Assembly (NCBI GenBank): GCA_045638525.1
Contig: JAZUBQ010000019.1
Span: 74,966 to 138,965 of the forward strand
Reading direction: 5' to 3'
From: SIG452 sp045638525
GTDB lineage: Bacteria > Bacillota > Clostridia > UMGS1840
Length of the DNA stretch: 64,000 nt
Shown here piece by piece: positions 1-7,520 of this stretch (the first letter of the stretch is position 1; the number at the start of each line of letters is the position of its first letter). Below the pieces are notes generated by a model that was given only the letters and a program-made list of their open reading frames with translations, was not told where the DNA came from and ran no database searches. The translations under genes and the position numbers were made by a program.

Positions 1-314
1 TTGAGGTCGAAACCGTTTTCTTTCAATGTTTTCAGCGTTTTGACAACATTTTTCTTTACAGGGATACAATTCTTATAATCTTCGAAGGAATACTCAATAA
101 GCAATTTCACAAGCTCATCAATGTTCTTTTCAACTCCCATTTTCTGAAAATATTCTGCCGTTCCCTTATAACCAAGAGGCGTTACAATTTTAACGATATC
201 GTCTTCATACTTTATATTATTTTCATCAAGTATTCTTTTGACAGCAACTACAAATGCGCTCATTGAATCAACAAGTGTTCCATCAAAGTCAAAAAGATAT
301 GTTTTATATTTCAC
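1..314 (-). CDS. HAD-family hydrolase, N-terminal part (cut by window edge)
   Basis: About 104 codons are visible, reading off the left end of the window. The protein begins KYKTYLFDFDGTLVDS, the first HAD motif (DxDGT), in which the first aspartate is the phosphoryl-accepting nucleophile. The helical cap that follows is typical of the phosphoglycolate phosphatase/beta-phosphoglucomutase-like subfamily. The start is a GTG at 314-312, a few bases after a purine-rich GGGAAG stretch; no better in-frame ATG is near the motif. The core with the other catalytic motifs is outside the window, so the substrate cannot be inferred. It lies beyond the ald terminator and so is probably a separate transcription unit. 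Confidence 0.85.
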   Translation of the reverse strand, partial: MKYKTYLFDFDGTLVDSMSAFVVAVKRILDENNIKYEDDIVKIVTPLGYKGTAEYFQKMGVEKNIDELVKLLIEYSFEDYKNCIPVKKNVVKTLKTLKENGFDL

Positions 315-433
315 GATGATTCTTCTTCCCTTGCTTTTTATATAAAATTCCGATTTCGTTACATTGCAACCCATACGGTTTAGATGCAATCCATTTAAAA
401 TAAATCGACATACAAATTTATTATACCACACCA

Positions 434-474
434 ACAAAAAAATGACAATACTTGTCACAGTATTGTCATTTTTC
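434..474. terminator. Bidirectional rho-independent terminator after ald
   Basis: A ten-base stem (442-451 with 460-469, ATGACAATAC/GTATTGTCAT) with an eight-base loop is flanked by an A-run on the left and a T-run on the right, so it can stop transcription on either strand. It sits just past the ald stop codon. The same ATGACAAT...ATTGTCAT stem recurs at 4815 and 23012. Confidence 0.85.
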
Positions 475-485
475 ATCTTATAAAA

Positions 486-1598
486 TTAAATCAAGTCGTT
501 AACATCTACAAAGTCATAGCCAAGACTTTTTGCTACATTTTCGTTGGTGCATTTATGGTTATAGATATTGATACCGTTCATAAGACCGGCATCTTTTTTC
601 ACAGCTGCTTCCAAGCCCATGTTAGCAATCATTCTTGCATAGGGGAAGGTTGCATTGGATAATGCCATAGTAGAGGTATAGGGAACTGCACCGGGCATAT
701 TACCAACACAGTAATGCACAACGCCGTCTTCGATGAATACAGGGTCATCGTGAGTGGTAACGTGAGAAGTTTCACAGCAACCGCCCTGGTCAATAGCGAT
801 ATCTACAATCACCGCACCTTTTTTCATCAATTTTAAGTGTTCTTTACGAATCAGCTTGGGAGTTTTGCCACCGGGAATCAGTACCGCACCGATTACCAGA
901 TCTGCATCTTTTAATACTTTTTCGATGTTTGCTTCGGAGCTGTATAAGGTAGTAACAGATGCACCGAACACATCTTCCAAATAAGACAGACGGTTTAAGT
1001 TAATGTCTAACAGGGTAACCTGCGCATCACTTCCCACTGCCGCTTTTGCCGCATAAGTACCTGCGATACCGCCGCCGATAATAGCGATTTTACCACGTTC
1101 TACTCCGGGAACACCGCCTAATAAAACGCCACGACCACCGAAGCATTTTTCTAAGTATTTTGCACCTTCCTGGATACTTAATCTACCTGCAATCTGGCTC
1201 ATAGGACGCAGACAAGGCAGACTGCCGTCACGGTCGGTAATGGTTTCGTAAGCTACTGCTTTTACGCCACTGTTAAGAAGTGCTTCTCCCAAAGCAGGGT
1301 TGGGAGCAATGTGCAGATAGGTGTATAAAATCTGACCTTCTCTTAAATATTTGTATTCACACTCTTCCGGTTCTTTTACCTTAATCACCATATCGCATTT
1401 TTCAAATACTTCTGCAGGAGTTTTTAAGATAACGGCACCGGCGGCTTCATACATCTCATCTGTGAAACCAACACCTGCGCCGGCGTTTGTTTCTACATAA
1501 ACGGTGTGTCCGTCCTTTACTAATACAGCCGCATTATCGGGAATTAACCCTACACGATACTCATGATTTTTAATTTCTTTGGTAGTACCGATTACCAT
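486..1598 (-). CDS. ald: Alanine dehydrogenase
   Basis: The enzyme catalyses reversible NAD-dependent deamination of L-alanine to pyruvate and ammonia in the cytoplasm. The N-terminus MVIGTTKEIKNHEYRVGLIP is the family signature, with the substrate-binding Arg in EYRVG. The Rossmann glycine motif appears as IIGGGIAGTYAA, and the length (about 370 residues) is normal. A second in-frame ATG lies six bases upstream at 1604, but AAAGGG is only about three bases from it and about nine from the ATG at 1598, so I use the latter. It has its own sigma-A-type promoter and terminator, so it is probably monocistronic. Alanine use as nitrogen or energy source fits a fermentative anaerobe. Confidence 0.95.
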   Translation of the reverse strand: MVIGTTKEIKNHEYRVGLIPDNAAVLVKDGHTVYVETNAGAGVGFTDEMYEAAGAVILKTPAEVFEKCDMVIKVKEPEECEYKYLREGQILYTYLHIAPNPALGEALLNSGVKAVAYETITDRDGSLPCLRPMSQIAGRLSIQEGAKYLEKCFGGRGVLLGGVPGVERGKIAIIGGGIAGTYAAKAAVGSDAQVTLLDINLNRLSYLEDVFGASVTTLYSSEANIEKVLKDADLVIGAVLIPGGKTPKLIRKEHLKLMKKGAVIVDIAIDQGGCCETSHVTTHDDPVFIEDGVVHYCVGNMPGAVPYTSTMALSNATFPYARMIANMGLEAAVKKDAGLMNGINIYNHKCTNENVAKSLGYDFVDVNDLI

Positions 1599-1642
1599 TT
1601 TCATTCACCCTTTCTTTCGAGCATTTTTTTGCTCTACCCTTT

Positions 1643-1671
1643 ATTATAAAATTTAATAATTTATTTGTCAA
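1643..1671 (-). promoter_or_regulatory. Sigma-A-type promoter of ald
   Basis: On the minus strand TTGACA (1671-1666) and TATAAT (1648-1643) are separated by exactly 17 bases, a consensus vegetative promoter. It begins right after the stop codon of the EutH-like gene. A small GAGCA/TGCTC hairpin lies in the leader before the ribosome binding site. Confidence 0.85.
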
Positions 1672-1681
1672 GAATTTTTTA

Positions 1682-2764
1682 TCAATTTTTGGTAACTTCT
1701 ACCTGATTTTTTTCGTTACGATGACATAAAACCACCGCAAATATAACCGACGTAATACCGCCAATCAGTTTTCCTGTCACCATAGCACCGATATAGTGAT
1801 GATCAAATGCCATAGTAAACGCCAGATGATCTCCAAACACAAACGATGCCGAGGTTGCAAATGCCAGATTGATAACAATGCCTCTGGAATTCATTTTGGG
1901 AACCAACGAAAAAGCAGGAATACTGTTTGCCAAAGAAGAAATAAGTCCCAAAACTCCGGCTTCGTTCATTTTCATTTTACTTCCCAGCCAACGGAACGGC
2001 TTCCCAAACAAACGGGAAATCAATGCAATCAGCGGAAATACGCCTGCCAAAATCATTGCAATGTTGCTCACAACTGCAAATCCTTCGCTAACCGGTGCCA
2101 TATTGGGAATCAAGACAATCCCTGTCAAGTGCGTAAAAATTCCAACGCTCAACCCAATGGTAATCAATGCCAAAACAATGTTACCGATTCCGTTAAATAC
2201 ACGTCTGCAAACTTCGGGATTTAAAACTAACCCCACACAAGTAACACAAGCAACCAAAATCACAGGAAGCAAATTCAGCAACAGGGCTCCAAACGGCAAC
2301 CCCAACATCAAGCCTGAAGCCAAACATCCAAGCGGAATGGTTGCCACTCCGCATAAAATACCACTCAGCATATCTTTATGATATGCTTTATCTACCATTT
2401 TTAATGCAACGGGAATGGTAAAACAAATGGTAACACCCATCATAGCCGCTACCACCAATCCGTGGAATCTGCTCCAAGGCGTTTTGGAAAGCTCAGCCGC
2501 CAAAGACGCACCCCCCATATCATTGGCAATAAATCCCGCTAGAAATGAAGAGTCAATTCCAATTACACGGTTGATGGTTTCACACATCGGGGACAGCCAT
2601 TCGCCCAAAGTCGGTGCAATGGTAATCATTCCAACCATGGCGATGGCAAGTTGTCCTACCGATAAAATTCCTTTTTCAAATTCTTCTCCCAGTTTCAGGC
2701 GATTCCCAAACAATCTGTCCAGACCACCCAACAGGGCAAATATCCCAAAAATCAATTCTAACAT
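1682..2764 (-). CDS. eutH: EutH-like ethanolamine transporter
   Basis: A 360-residue, very hydrophobic multi-pass membrane protein. It carries family features of EutH, which imports ethanolamine: an N-terminal helix ending GGLDRLFGNR, the block MVGMITIAPTLGEWLSP, and FIANDMGGASLAAEL. The start ATG overlaps the stop of the upstream esterase by seven bases, and AAAGGA lies about ten bases before it, so the pair is probably translationally coupled. No other eut gene (ammonia-lyase, microcompartment shell, two-component regulator) is in the window, so the solute may differ from ethanolamine. No terminator separates its end from the ald promoter. Confidence 0.8.
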   Translation of the reverse strand: MLELIFGIFALLGGLDRLFGNRLKLGEEFEKGILSVGQLAIAMVGMITIAPTLGEWLSPMCETINRVIGIDSSFLAGFIANDMGGASLAAELSKTPWSRFHGLVVAAMMGVTICFTIPVALKMVDKAYHKDMLSGILCGVATIPLGCLASGLMLGLPFGALLLNLLPVILVACVTCVGLVLNPEVCRRVFNGIGNIVLALITIGLSVGIFTHLTGIVLIPNMAPVSEGFAVVSNIAMILAGVFPLIALISRLFGKPFRWLGSKMKMNEAGVLGLISSLANSIPAFSLVPKMNSRGIVINLAFATSASFVFGDHLAFTMAFDHHYIGAMVTGKLIGGITSVIFAVVLCHRNEKNQVEVTKN

Positions 2765-3582
2765 ATTTTTGTAATTCCTTTATCCAGACTTTTTATCCAG
2801 CGAACTGCCTGTTCTACCCAACGGCCGGCATGTTCTCCCAGTTTATCATCTTCACTTTGGCAGGTGATTTCATTGCCGAGAGCAAATCCGTGTTTGCACT
2901 TGGGATATATATGCAGTTCAAAGGGAACCTTCGCTTTGCTGTAGGCAGTTGCCAACATCAGAGAATGTTCCACCGAAACCACGTCGTCTGCCGCACCGTG
3001 AACGATGTATGCCGGCACTGCATCTGCAGTAACAAGCTGTTCCAAACTGACGGAATCCAGTTGCTCTTTGGTGGGTGTTGCGGTGCAGAAAAGATTCATA
3101 AAAATTCCCTGAAGAGAAAACTTCGGATTTGTGCTAACTAAGGGATAAATCAGTAATATTCCCTTTGGCTTGTTATAGCCATAAGGCATAGGAATGGCAT
3201 CATAGATTTCCTGCTTGTTCCACTGAAGAGCTAATGTTCCGCAAAGATGTCCACCGGCAGAAAATCCAGCTACATATACTTCTTTGGGGTCGATGCCATA
3301 TTCTTCGGCGTGATCGCGGATATGCTTCATCGCTTTAGATGCCTGAATCAGCTGATGGGGATAGGGATGTTTGCAATCTACCGTGTAGTGTAGTACAAAG
3401 GCGTTGAAGCCATATGGAATAAATGCCTGGGCAATCGGTTCTCCTTCTCTGTCATCTGCCAAAAATGCATAGCCACCGCCGGGAAACACTAAAATTGCTT
3501 TTCGGGTAAACCAATCGTTCTTGTCACAAATGTAGGCATCCAGACGGGTTTTTTCGTCTATCATAATTGATTCAAACTTCAT
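2758..3582 (-). CDS. Alpha/beta-hydrolase, acetyl-esterase type
   Basis: A 274-residue serine hydrolase without a signal peptide. It has the oxyanion-hole motif as FPGGGYAFLA, the nucleophile elbow AGFSAGG (GxSxG), an acidic residue in HGAADDVVSVEHS and the catalytic His in CKHGFALG. This is the pattern of the BD-FAE/acetyl-xylan esterase-like group that removes acyl groups from small esters or sugars. The ATG at 3582 follows GGAGGGAAGAAGGA. It is directly followed by the EutH-like gene with a seven-base overlap, so the two probably act on related compounds. The true substrate is unknown. Confidence 0.85.
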   Translation of the reverse strand: MKFESIMIDEKTRLDAYICDKNDWFTRKAILVFPGGGYAFLADDREGEPIAQAFIPYGFNAFVLHYTVDCKHPYPHQLIQASKAMKHIRDHAEEYGIDPKEVYVAGFSAGGHLCGTLALQWNKQEIYDAIPMPYGYNKPKGILLIYPLVSTNPKFSLQGIFMNLFCTATPTKEQLDSVSLEQLVTADAVPAYIVHGAADDVVSVEHSLMLATAYSKAKVPFELHIYPKCKHGFALGNEITCQSEDDKLGEHAGRWVEQAVRWIKSLDKGITKIC

Positions 3583-3596
3583 TCCTTCTTCCCTCC

Positions 3597-4772
3597 TTAC
3601 GGATTAAAATACTGATAGGTCATTTTTGAAATCTCATGAATGTCATAAACTCCTATCGGATTATTGTTTGTCATCACACAGATGATATAGTCACAGTTCG
3701 GCGAATATACAATCGCCACATCATTTTCAATGGTGGAAGTTTCGCCTGTCTTATTGGCACAAATCACACCTTCGGGTAAATCATAAGGAATCTTATGCTG
3801 TCTGGTCTGCTGTTTTAACAAAGACAACATCTCTTCGCTATATTCTTGTGATACCAAGGTTCCACGATAAATTTGCTCCAAAGTCATACCGCAATCATAG
3901 GGAGAAACATCGTTATTTCCATAGGCAACAAAATGTCCACACCCCGAAAATAATGACAACTGCTGCGTATTTACACAGCCAACAGACTGTACGAAACGAT
4001 TCAACACGTCAAAACCTTCCCGATAATCCCCGTGTCCCACAATACGAACCAATTCATTGGAAGCATAATTATCGCTGACGGTAATCATTTCGTGCAGATA
4101 AAACTCGATATCATAATTCATTTTCAGATTCCCTTTATGAATTTCATCATAAATTGTTGCCATCTGATAGAGCTTAATCACACTTGCGGCAGGATATTTT
4201 CTGTCATTTAACACCAAAAGGTCCCCCGTACTGAGATTTTTGATATAGATTCCACAATCTCCCTGCATGGATTGCATATATTCTTCAATCTGCTGACGTA
4301 GACGGGATAATCCCACACAGTAGTTCTCTATCATCCACCCATCGTTTCGCCATACATCTACCTGAGAAGAAAACACCTCTTCAGTTTCCTCATCCTTCAT
4401 CATATGTGCTACCGGCTCTGTCAAATATCCGTTTTTGAGTTTTTCATTTGTTAGGGATGTGGGAACAATTTCCGGCTCCCCTTCTTTTGAATACAAAATC
4501 GAAACAGGTTCTTCATACCAACCATCGGCACGATATTCCTCCGTTTCTGCCGCATAAACAACCGTCTTTTCACCATCTATGGCATACATGGTAACAACAG
4601 GCTCCTCATACCAACCGCCGGATATATAGTTTTCCATATCAAACCAAAGAACCGACTTCACTTTGCCATCGGGAGCATACAAATTCACAAACAACTTAGG
4701 AATTCCAATCCAAAGAGCAACACCGAAACAACAAACCAACAGCAAACTGATTGCCAACCATACTTTTTTCAT
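3597..4772 (-). CDS. Exported class A beta-lactamase-fold serine hydrolase with N-terminal repeats
   Basis: A 391-residue protein with an N-terminal hydrophobic helix (about residues 4-23) acting as uncleaved anchor or signal peptide. The C-terminal half has the three motifs of the penicillin-recognising fold: SVIK (Ser near residue 197, Lys three later), SDN (near 232) and KTG (near 338). That places it with class A beta-lactamase-related and D-Ala-D-Ala carboxypeptidase-like enzymes. A classical Glu166-type motif was not identified, so antibiotic hydrolysis is doubtful and cell-wall peptide processing is as likely. Residues about 45-150 contain three to four degenerate copies of a roughly 30-residue unit with core GWYEEPV, perhaps a wall-binding or spacer module. 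GAGG precedes the ATG. Confidence 0.8.
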   Translation of the reverse strand: MKKVWLAISLLLVCCFGVALWIGIPKLFVNLYAPDGKVKSVLWFDMENYISGGWYEEPVVTMYAIDGEKTVVYAAETEEYRADGWYEEPVSILYSKEGEPEIVPTSLTNEKLKNGYLTEPVAHMMKDEETEEVFSSQVDVWRNDGWMIENYCVGLSRLRQQIEEYMQSMQGDCGIYIKNLSTGDLLVLNDRKYPAASVIKLYQMATIYDEIHKGNLKMNYDIEFYLHEMITVSDNYASNELVRIVGHGDYREGFDVLNRFVQSVGCVNTQQLSLFSGCGHFVAYGNNDVSPYDCGMTLEQIYRGTLVSQEYSEEMLSLLKQQTRQHKIPYDLPEGVICANKTGETSTIENDVAIVYSPNCDYIICVMTNNNPIGVYDIHEISKMTYQYFNP

Positions 4773-4807
4773 AGTTATACCTCTAACACTCTATCAAACA
4801 ACAATAC

Positions 4808-4850
4808 GAAAAAAATGACAATCGCTGCAATGCATCCATTGTCATTTTTT
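4808..4850 (-). terminator. Terminator after the HTH-cupin-acyl-CoA ligase gene
   Basis: The stem ATGACAAT (4815-4822) with ATTGTCAT (4838-4845) is flanked by A- and T-runs. It lies immediately past the stop at 4860 in the direction of transcription. The stem sequence is shared with the ald and rnhA terminators. Confidence 0.8.
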
Positions 4851-4859
4851 CAAATTATA

Positions 4860-7151
4860 TTATAATTTGTTACGCTGAATTTTTCCGCTTACGGTTTTGG
4901 GTAGGCTGTCTCTAAATTCCACGATTCTGGGATATTTGTAAGGAGCTGTTTTTTCCTTAACATAGTTCTGGATTTCTTTTTTCAGCTCATCGGTACCTTC
5001 CGTACCTGCAACCAATACGATGGATGCTTTTACAATCTGTCCTCTCACTTCATCGGGAACTGCAGAAACGCCACATTCCAAAACGTAGGGCAATTCCATA
5101 ATAACACTTTCAATTTCAAAAGGTCCGATTCTGTAACCGGAGGATTTGATAACATCATCCACACGGCCAACGTACCAATAGTAACCGTCTTCATCACACC
5201 AGGCAACGTCACCGGTATGATAATAGCCATCGTGCCATACTTCTTTGGTTTTTTCTTCCGCACCATAGTAACCGGTAAACAGACCGCAGGGTGCACCGTC
5301 TTTTACATTGATAACGATTTCACCGGATTCACTGGTTTTCACCTGTTCGCCGTCTGCATTATGCAGTTCTACTTTATAAATCGGAGCGGGTTTACCCATT
5401 GCACCAATTTTATGGGGTTTACCAACCAGGTTACCAATAATCATAGTACTTTCGGTCTGACCGAAACCTTCTTTAATCTGCAATCCGGTTGCTTTTTCAA
5501 ATTGACGGTATACTTCGGGATTTAACGCTTCTCCGGCAGTGGTCATATAACGAACGGAAGAGAAATCGTACTGAGAAATATCCTGTTTTACCATCATACG
5601 AAGCATGGTCGGAGGAGCACAGAAGGTGGTAATGTGATATTTTGCAAACATAGGCAGAATTTCTGCCGCATCAAAACGGTCAAAATCATATACAAAGGTA
5701 GCTGCTTCACATAACCACTGACCATACAGTTTTCCCCACATTGCTTTCGCCCAACCGGTATCGGAAATGGTAAAGTGTAAACCATCGGGGTCAACATTAT
5801 GCCAGTATTTTGCGGTGTGGAAATGACCTAAGGGATATTTGTAGTTATGAGTTGCAATTTTGGGATAGCCGGAAGTACCGGAAGTGAAGTACATGAGCAT
5901 GGTGTCATCGCCACAAGGTGCATCTTCGGTACGTTCAAAATGAGTGCTGAAACGTTTGTACTCTTCGTCAAAGTTTCTCCAGCCTTCTTTTTCGCCGCCA
6001 ACCAACATTTTATGCTGTAAGTCGGGACAGGTTTTTGCAGCCAAATCCACATAGTTTGCCACTTCACCGTCTGCGGTACAAACGATGGCGCTAACACCTG
6101 CAGACTGGAAACGGTATTCCAGATCGTGTTCGTGGAGCTGGTCTACTGCAGGAATTGCAATGGCACCCAGTTTGTTTAAACCAAGCATTGCAATCCAGAA
6201 CTGGTAGTGACGTTTTAAAATGAGCATAACTCTGTCACCTTTTTTGATGCCCAAAGATGCAAAATAGTTTGCACACTGACTGGACATTTTACGCATATCA
6301 GTAAAGGTGAAACGACGCTCGGTTTTGTCCTTTGCAATATGTAACATACAAAGTTTTTCGGGCTCACGTCTGGAAAGCTCGTCTACTAAGTCAAATGCAA
6401 AGTTAAAGGTATTTTCGTTTTTAAAGGTGATGGAGGTGGGAGTACCCTGTTCATCCTCCACAATGTCAATGTATTTATGATAAATTCTGTCTTTGGTGTC
6501 ACGATGGATAGCACCGATAATCTGTTCGGTGGGAACCACTTCTTTGGTAGTTTCTGCAACTTCTGCATCTGCACGCAGTACAATCGCATAGAATTTACAG
6601 TCTTTTCCGTTGACTGCAATCATACCGTGAGGTGTATCACTGTTGTAATAAATGCTGTCTCCGGGACCAAGCACTTCTTTATGTTCACCAATCTGAACCA
6701 TCAAGTTCCCTTCGATAACAATATCACATTCCTGACCTTCGTGCTTGGTCAATTCAATATCTTTATTCTGTGCTTTTTCATCGTAGGTGCTTACAACATA
6801 CAAAGGCTCTGCAATACGGTTACGGAATGCGTGTGCCATATTGTAATACACCATACCATGTGCCTTTGCAATTTCCTGACCGCCACCTGCACGGGTAATG
6901 GTGTAGGAACGAAGATTGGGGCTGGCACCTTCAATAATATCGGTTACGTTCACGCGCAGAGCGTCTGCGCAACGATAAATGAAAGCAAAGTTTAAGTCTG
7001 CTTCCCCGTTTTCACATTTTACGTATTCATCCACACCAATTCCGGTTTTTTGTGCCATTTCTTCGGTGGTGTAGCCTTCGATTTCACGAAGTTCACGAAT
7101 ACGCTGTGCCATTTCTTTGATTTTTAAACTAATGTCCATTGAGTTTGCCAT
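4860..7151 (-). CDS. Fusion protein: XRE-type HTH, cupin, and AMP-forming acyl-CoA ligase
   Basis: Three modules in 763 residues. Residues about 12-70 form an XRE-type helix-turn-helix (IRELREIEGYTTEEMAQKTG). Residues about 105-200 form a cupin (GQECDIVIEGNLMVQIGEH then GDSIYYNSDTPHGM). The remainder is an AMP-dependent acyl-CoA ligase with YFTSGTSGYPK (ATP-binding), GFGQTES and YHTGDVAWCDEDGYYWYVGR, ending in the catalytic-lysine segment KTVSGKIQ. The ligase resembles medium-chain or branched acyl/aryl-CoA synthetases, which activate a carboxylate with ATP and CoA. An upstream TTG would add 16 residues, but that stretch lies in the leader terminator; the ATG at 7151 follows AGGAGGA and is the real start. 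It is preceded by a T-box leader. Likely role: carboxylic acid or amino-acid-derived acid metabolism with built-in sensing; substrate unproven. Confidence 0.85.
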   Translation of the reverse strand: MANSMDISLKIKEMAQRIRELREIEGYTTEEMAQKTGIGVDEYVKCENGEADLNFAFIYRCADALRVNVTDIIEGASPNLRSYTITRAGGGQEIAKAHGMVYYNMAHAFRNRIAEPLYVVSTYDEKAQNKDIELTKHEGQECDIVIEGNLMVQIGEHKEVLGPGDSIYYNSDTPHGMIAVNGKDCKFYAIVLRADAEVAETTKEVVPTEQIIGAIHRDTKDRIYHKYIDIVEDEQGTPTSITFKNENTFNFAFDLVDELSRREPEKLCMLHIAKDKTERRFTFTDMRKMSSQCANYFASLGIKKGDRVMLILKRHYQFWIAMLGLNKLGAIAIPAVDQLHEHDLEYRFQSAGVSAIVCTADGEVANYVDLAAKTCPDLQHKMLVGGEKEGWRNFDEEYKRFSTHFERTEDAPCGDDTMLMYFTSGTSGYPKIATHNYKYPLGHFHTAKYWHNVDPDGLHFTISDTGWAKAMWGKLYGQWLCEAATFVYDFDRFDAAEILPMFAKYHITTFCAPPTMLRMMVKQDISQYDFSSVRYMTTAGEALNPEVYRQFEKATGLQIKEGFGQTESTMIIGNLVGKPHKIGAMGKPAPIYKVELHNADGEQVKTSESGEIVINVKDGAPCGLFTGYYGAEEKTKEVWHDGYYHTGDVAWCDEDGYYWYVGRVDDVIKSSGYRIGPFEIESVIMELPYVLECGVSAVPDEVRGQIVKASIVLVAGTEGTDELKKEIQNYVKEKTAPYKYPRIVEFRDSLPKTVSGKIQRNKL

Positions 7152-7160
7152 AATAGAAAT

Positions 7161-7478
7161 TTCCTCCTGTTGTTTGAGGCATAAAAAATCTCGCCTCAAA
7201 GTATCGGTAAAATTCTTTGAGACGAGTGTATCTTACAAAAATATTCACCCGCGGTACCACTCAAATTGCAATGAGAATTCATTGCCACTCTTGAGGTCTA
7301 ACAACCTCTGATGCCTTAACGCAGCAATCACGGAGAGGTTCTACTCACTCTTTTCCAGAGTTTTCTTCCTCCCGGCTCAGAAGCTACAAACAATTTCCAT
7401 CCCCCCATGGCTCGCACCAACCGCCACTTCTCTCCCGGGTTCTCGTGAAATCGCCCTCTTCGTCACAGCCTTTCATTA
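7161..7478 (-). promoter_or_regulatory. T-box leader riboswitch upstream of the acyl-CoA ligase fusion
   Basis: The minus-strand leader has the expected parts in order: a basal motif TGACGAAGAGGGCG, an AGAGA box, a distal-loop GGTTGGTGCGAGCC element, the T-box AGTGGTACCGCGGG (about 7262-7248), then a terminator hairpin and U-run before the AGGAGG site. T-box RNAs sense uncharged tRNA through a specifier codon in stem I. The codon just before the 3' strand GCTTCTGAG reads GTA (7387-7385), which would specify valine. This register is tentative, because I folded it by eye. The terminator can be replaced by an antiterminator when uncharged tRNA pairs with the T-box. Confidence 0.92.
7183..7226 (-). 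terminator. T-box regulatory terminator hairpin
   Basis: A twelve-base stem (CTCGTCTCAAAG at 7226-7215 with CTTTGAGGCGAG at 7201-7190; one G-T mismatch-type pair) is followed by a run of six Ts on the minus strand. It ends about 30 bases before the start codon. It is the default-off structure of the T-box leader. Confidence 0.9.
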
Positions 7479-7484
7479 GAGCAT

Positions 7485-7513
7485 AGTATAACACAAGTTG
7501 CAATATTTGTCAA
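7485..7513 (-). promoter_or_regulatory. Sigma-A-type promoter of the T-box leader
   Basis: Minus-strand TTGACA (7513-7508) and TATACT (7490-7485) are spaced by 17 bases. The start site would be near 7478. The -35 element begins only eight bases beyond the stop of the alpha-galactosidase gene, and no terminator lies between, so read-through from that gene would also enter the T-box. Confidence 0.88.
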
Positions 7514-7520
7514 GTTTTTT

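Noticed and set aside
1796..2381. Open frames on the plus strand opposite the EutH gene
   Set aside because: Low-complexity Asn/Lys/Pro-rich translations without ribosome sites, mirror images of a hydrophobic gene.
3597..4772. True class A beta-lactamase
   Set aside because: SxxK, SDN and KTG are present, but no convincing Glu166-type motif was seen and an unusual N-terminal repeat region is attached, so only the fold is called.
7151..7199. Extended N-terminus of the acyl-CoA ligase fusion from a TTG codon
   Set aside because: The extra codons fall within the T-box terminator hairpin and U-run; the ATG at 7151 has an AGGAGG site.
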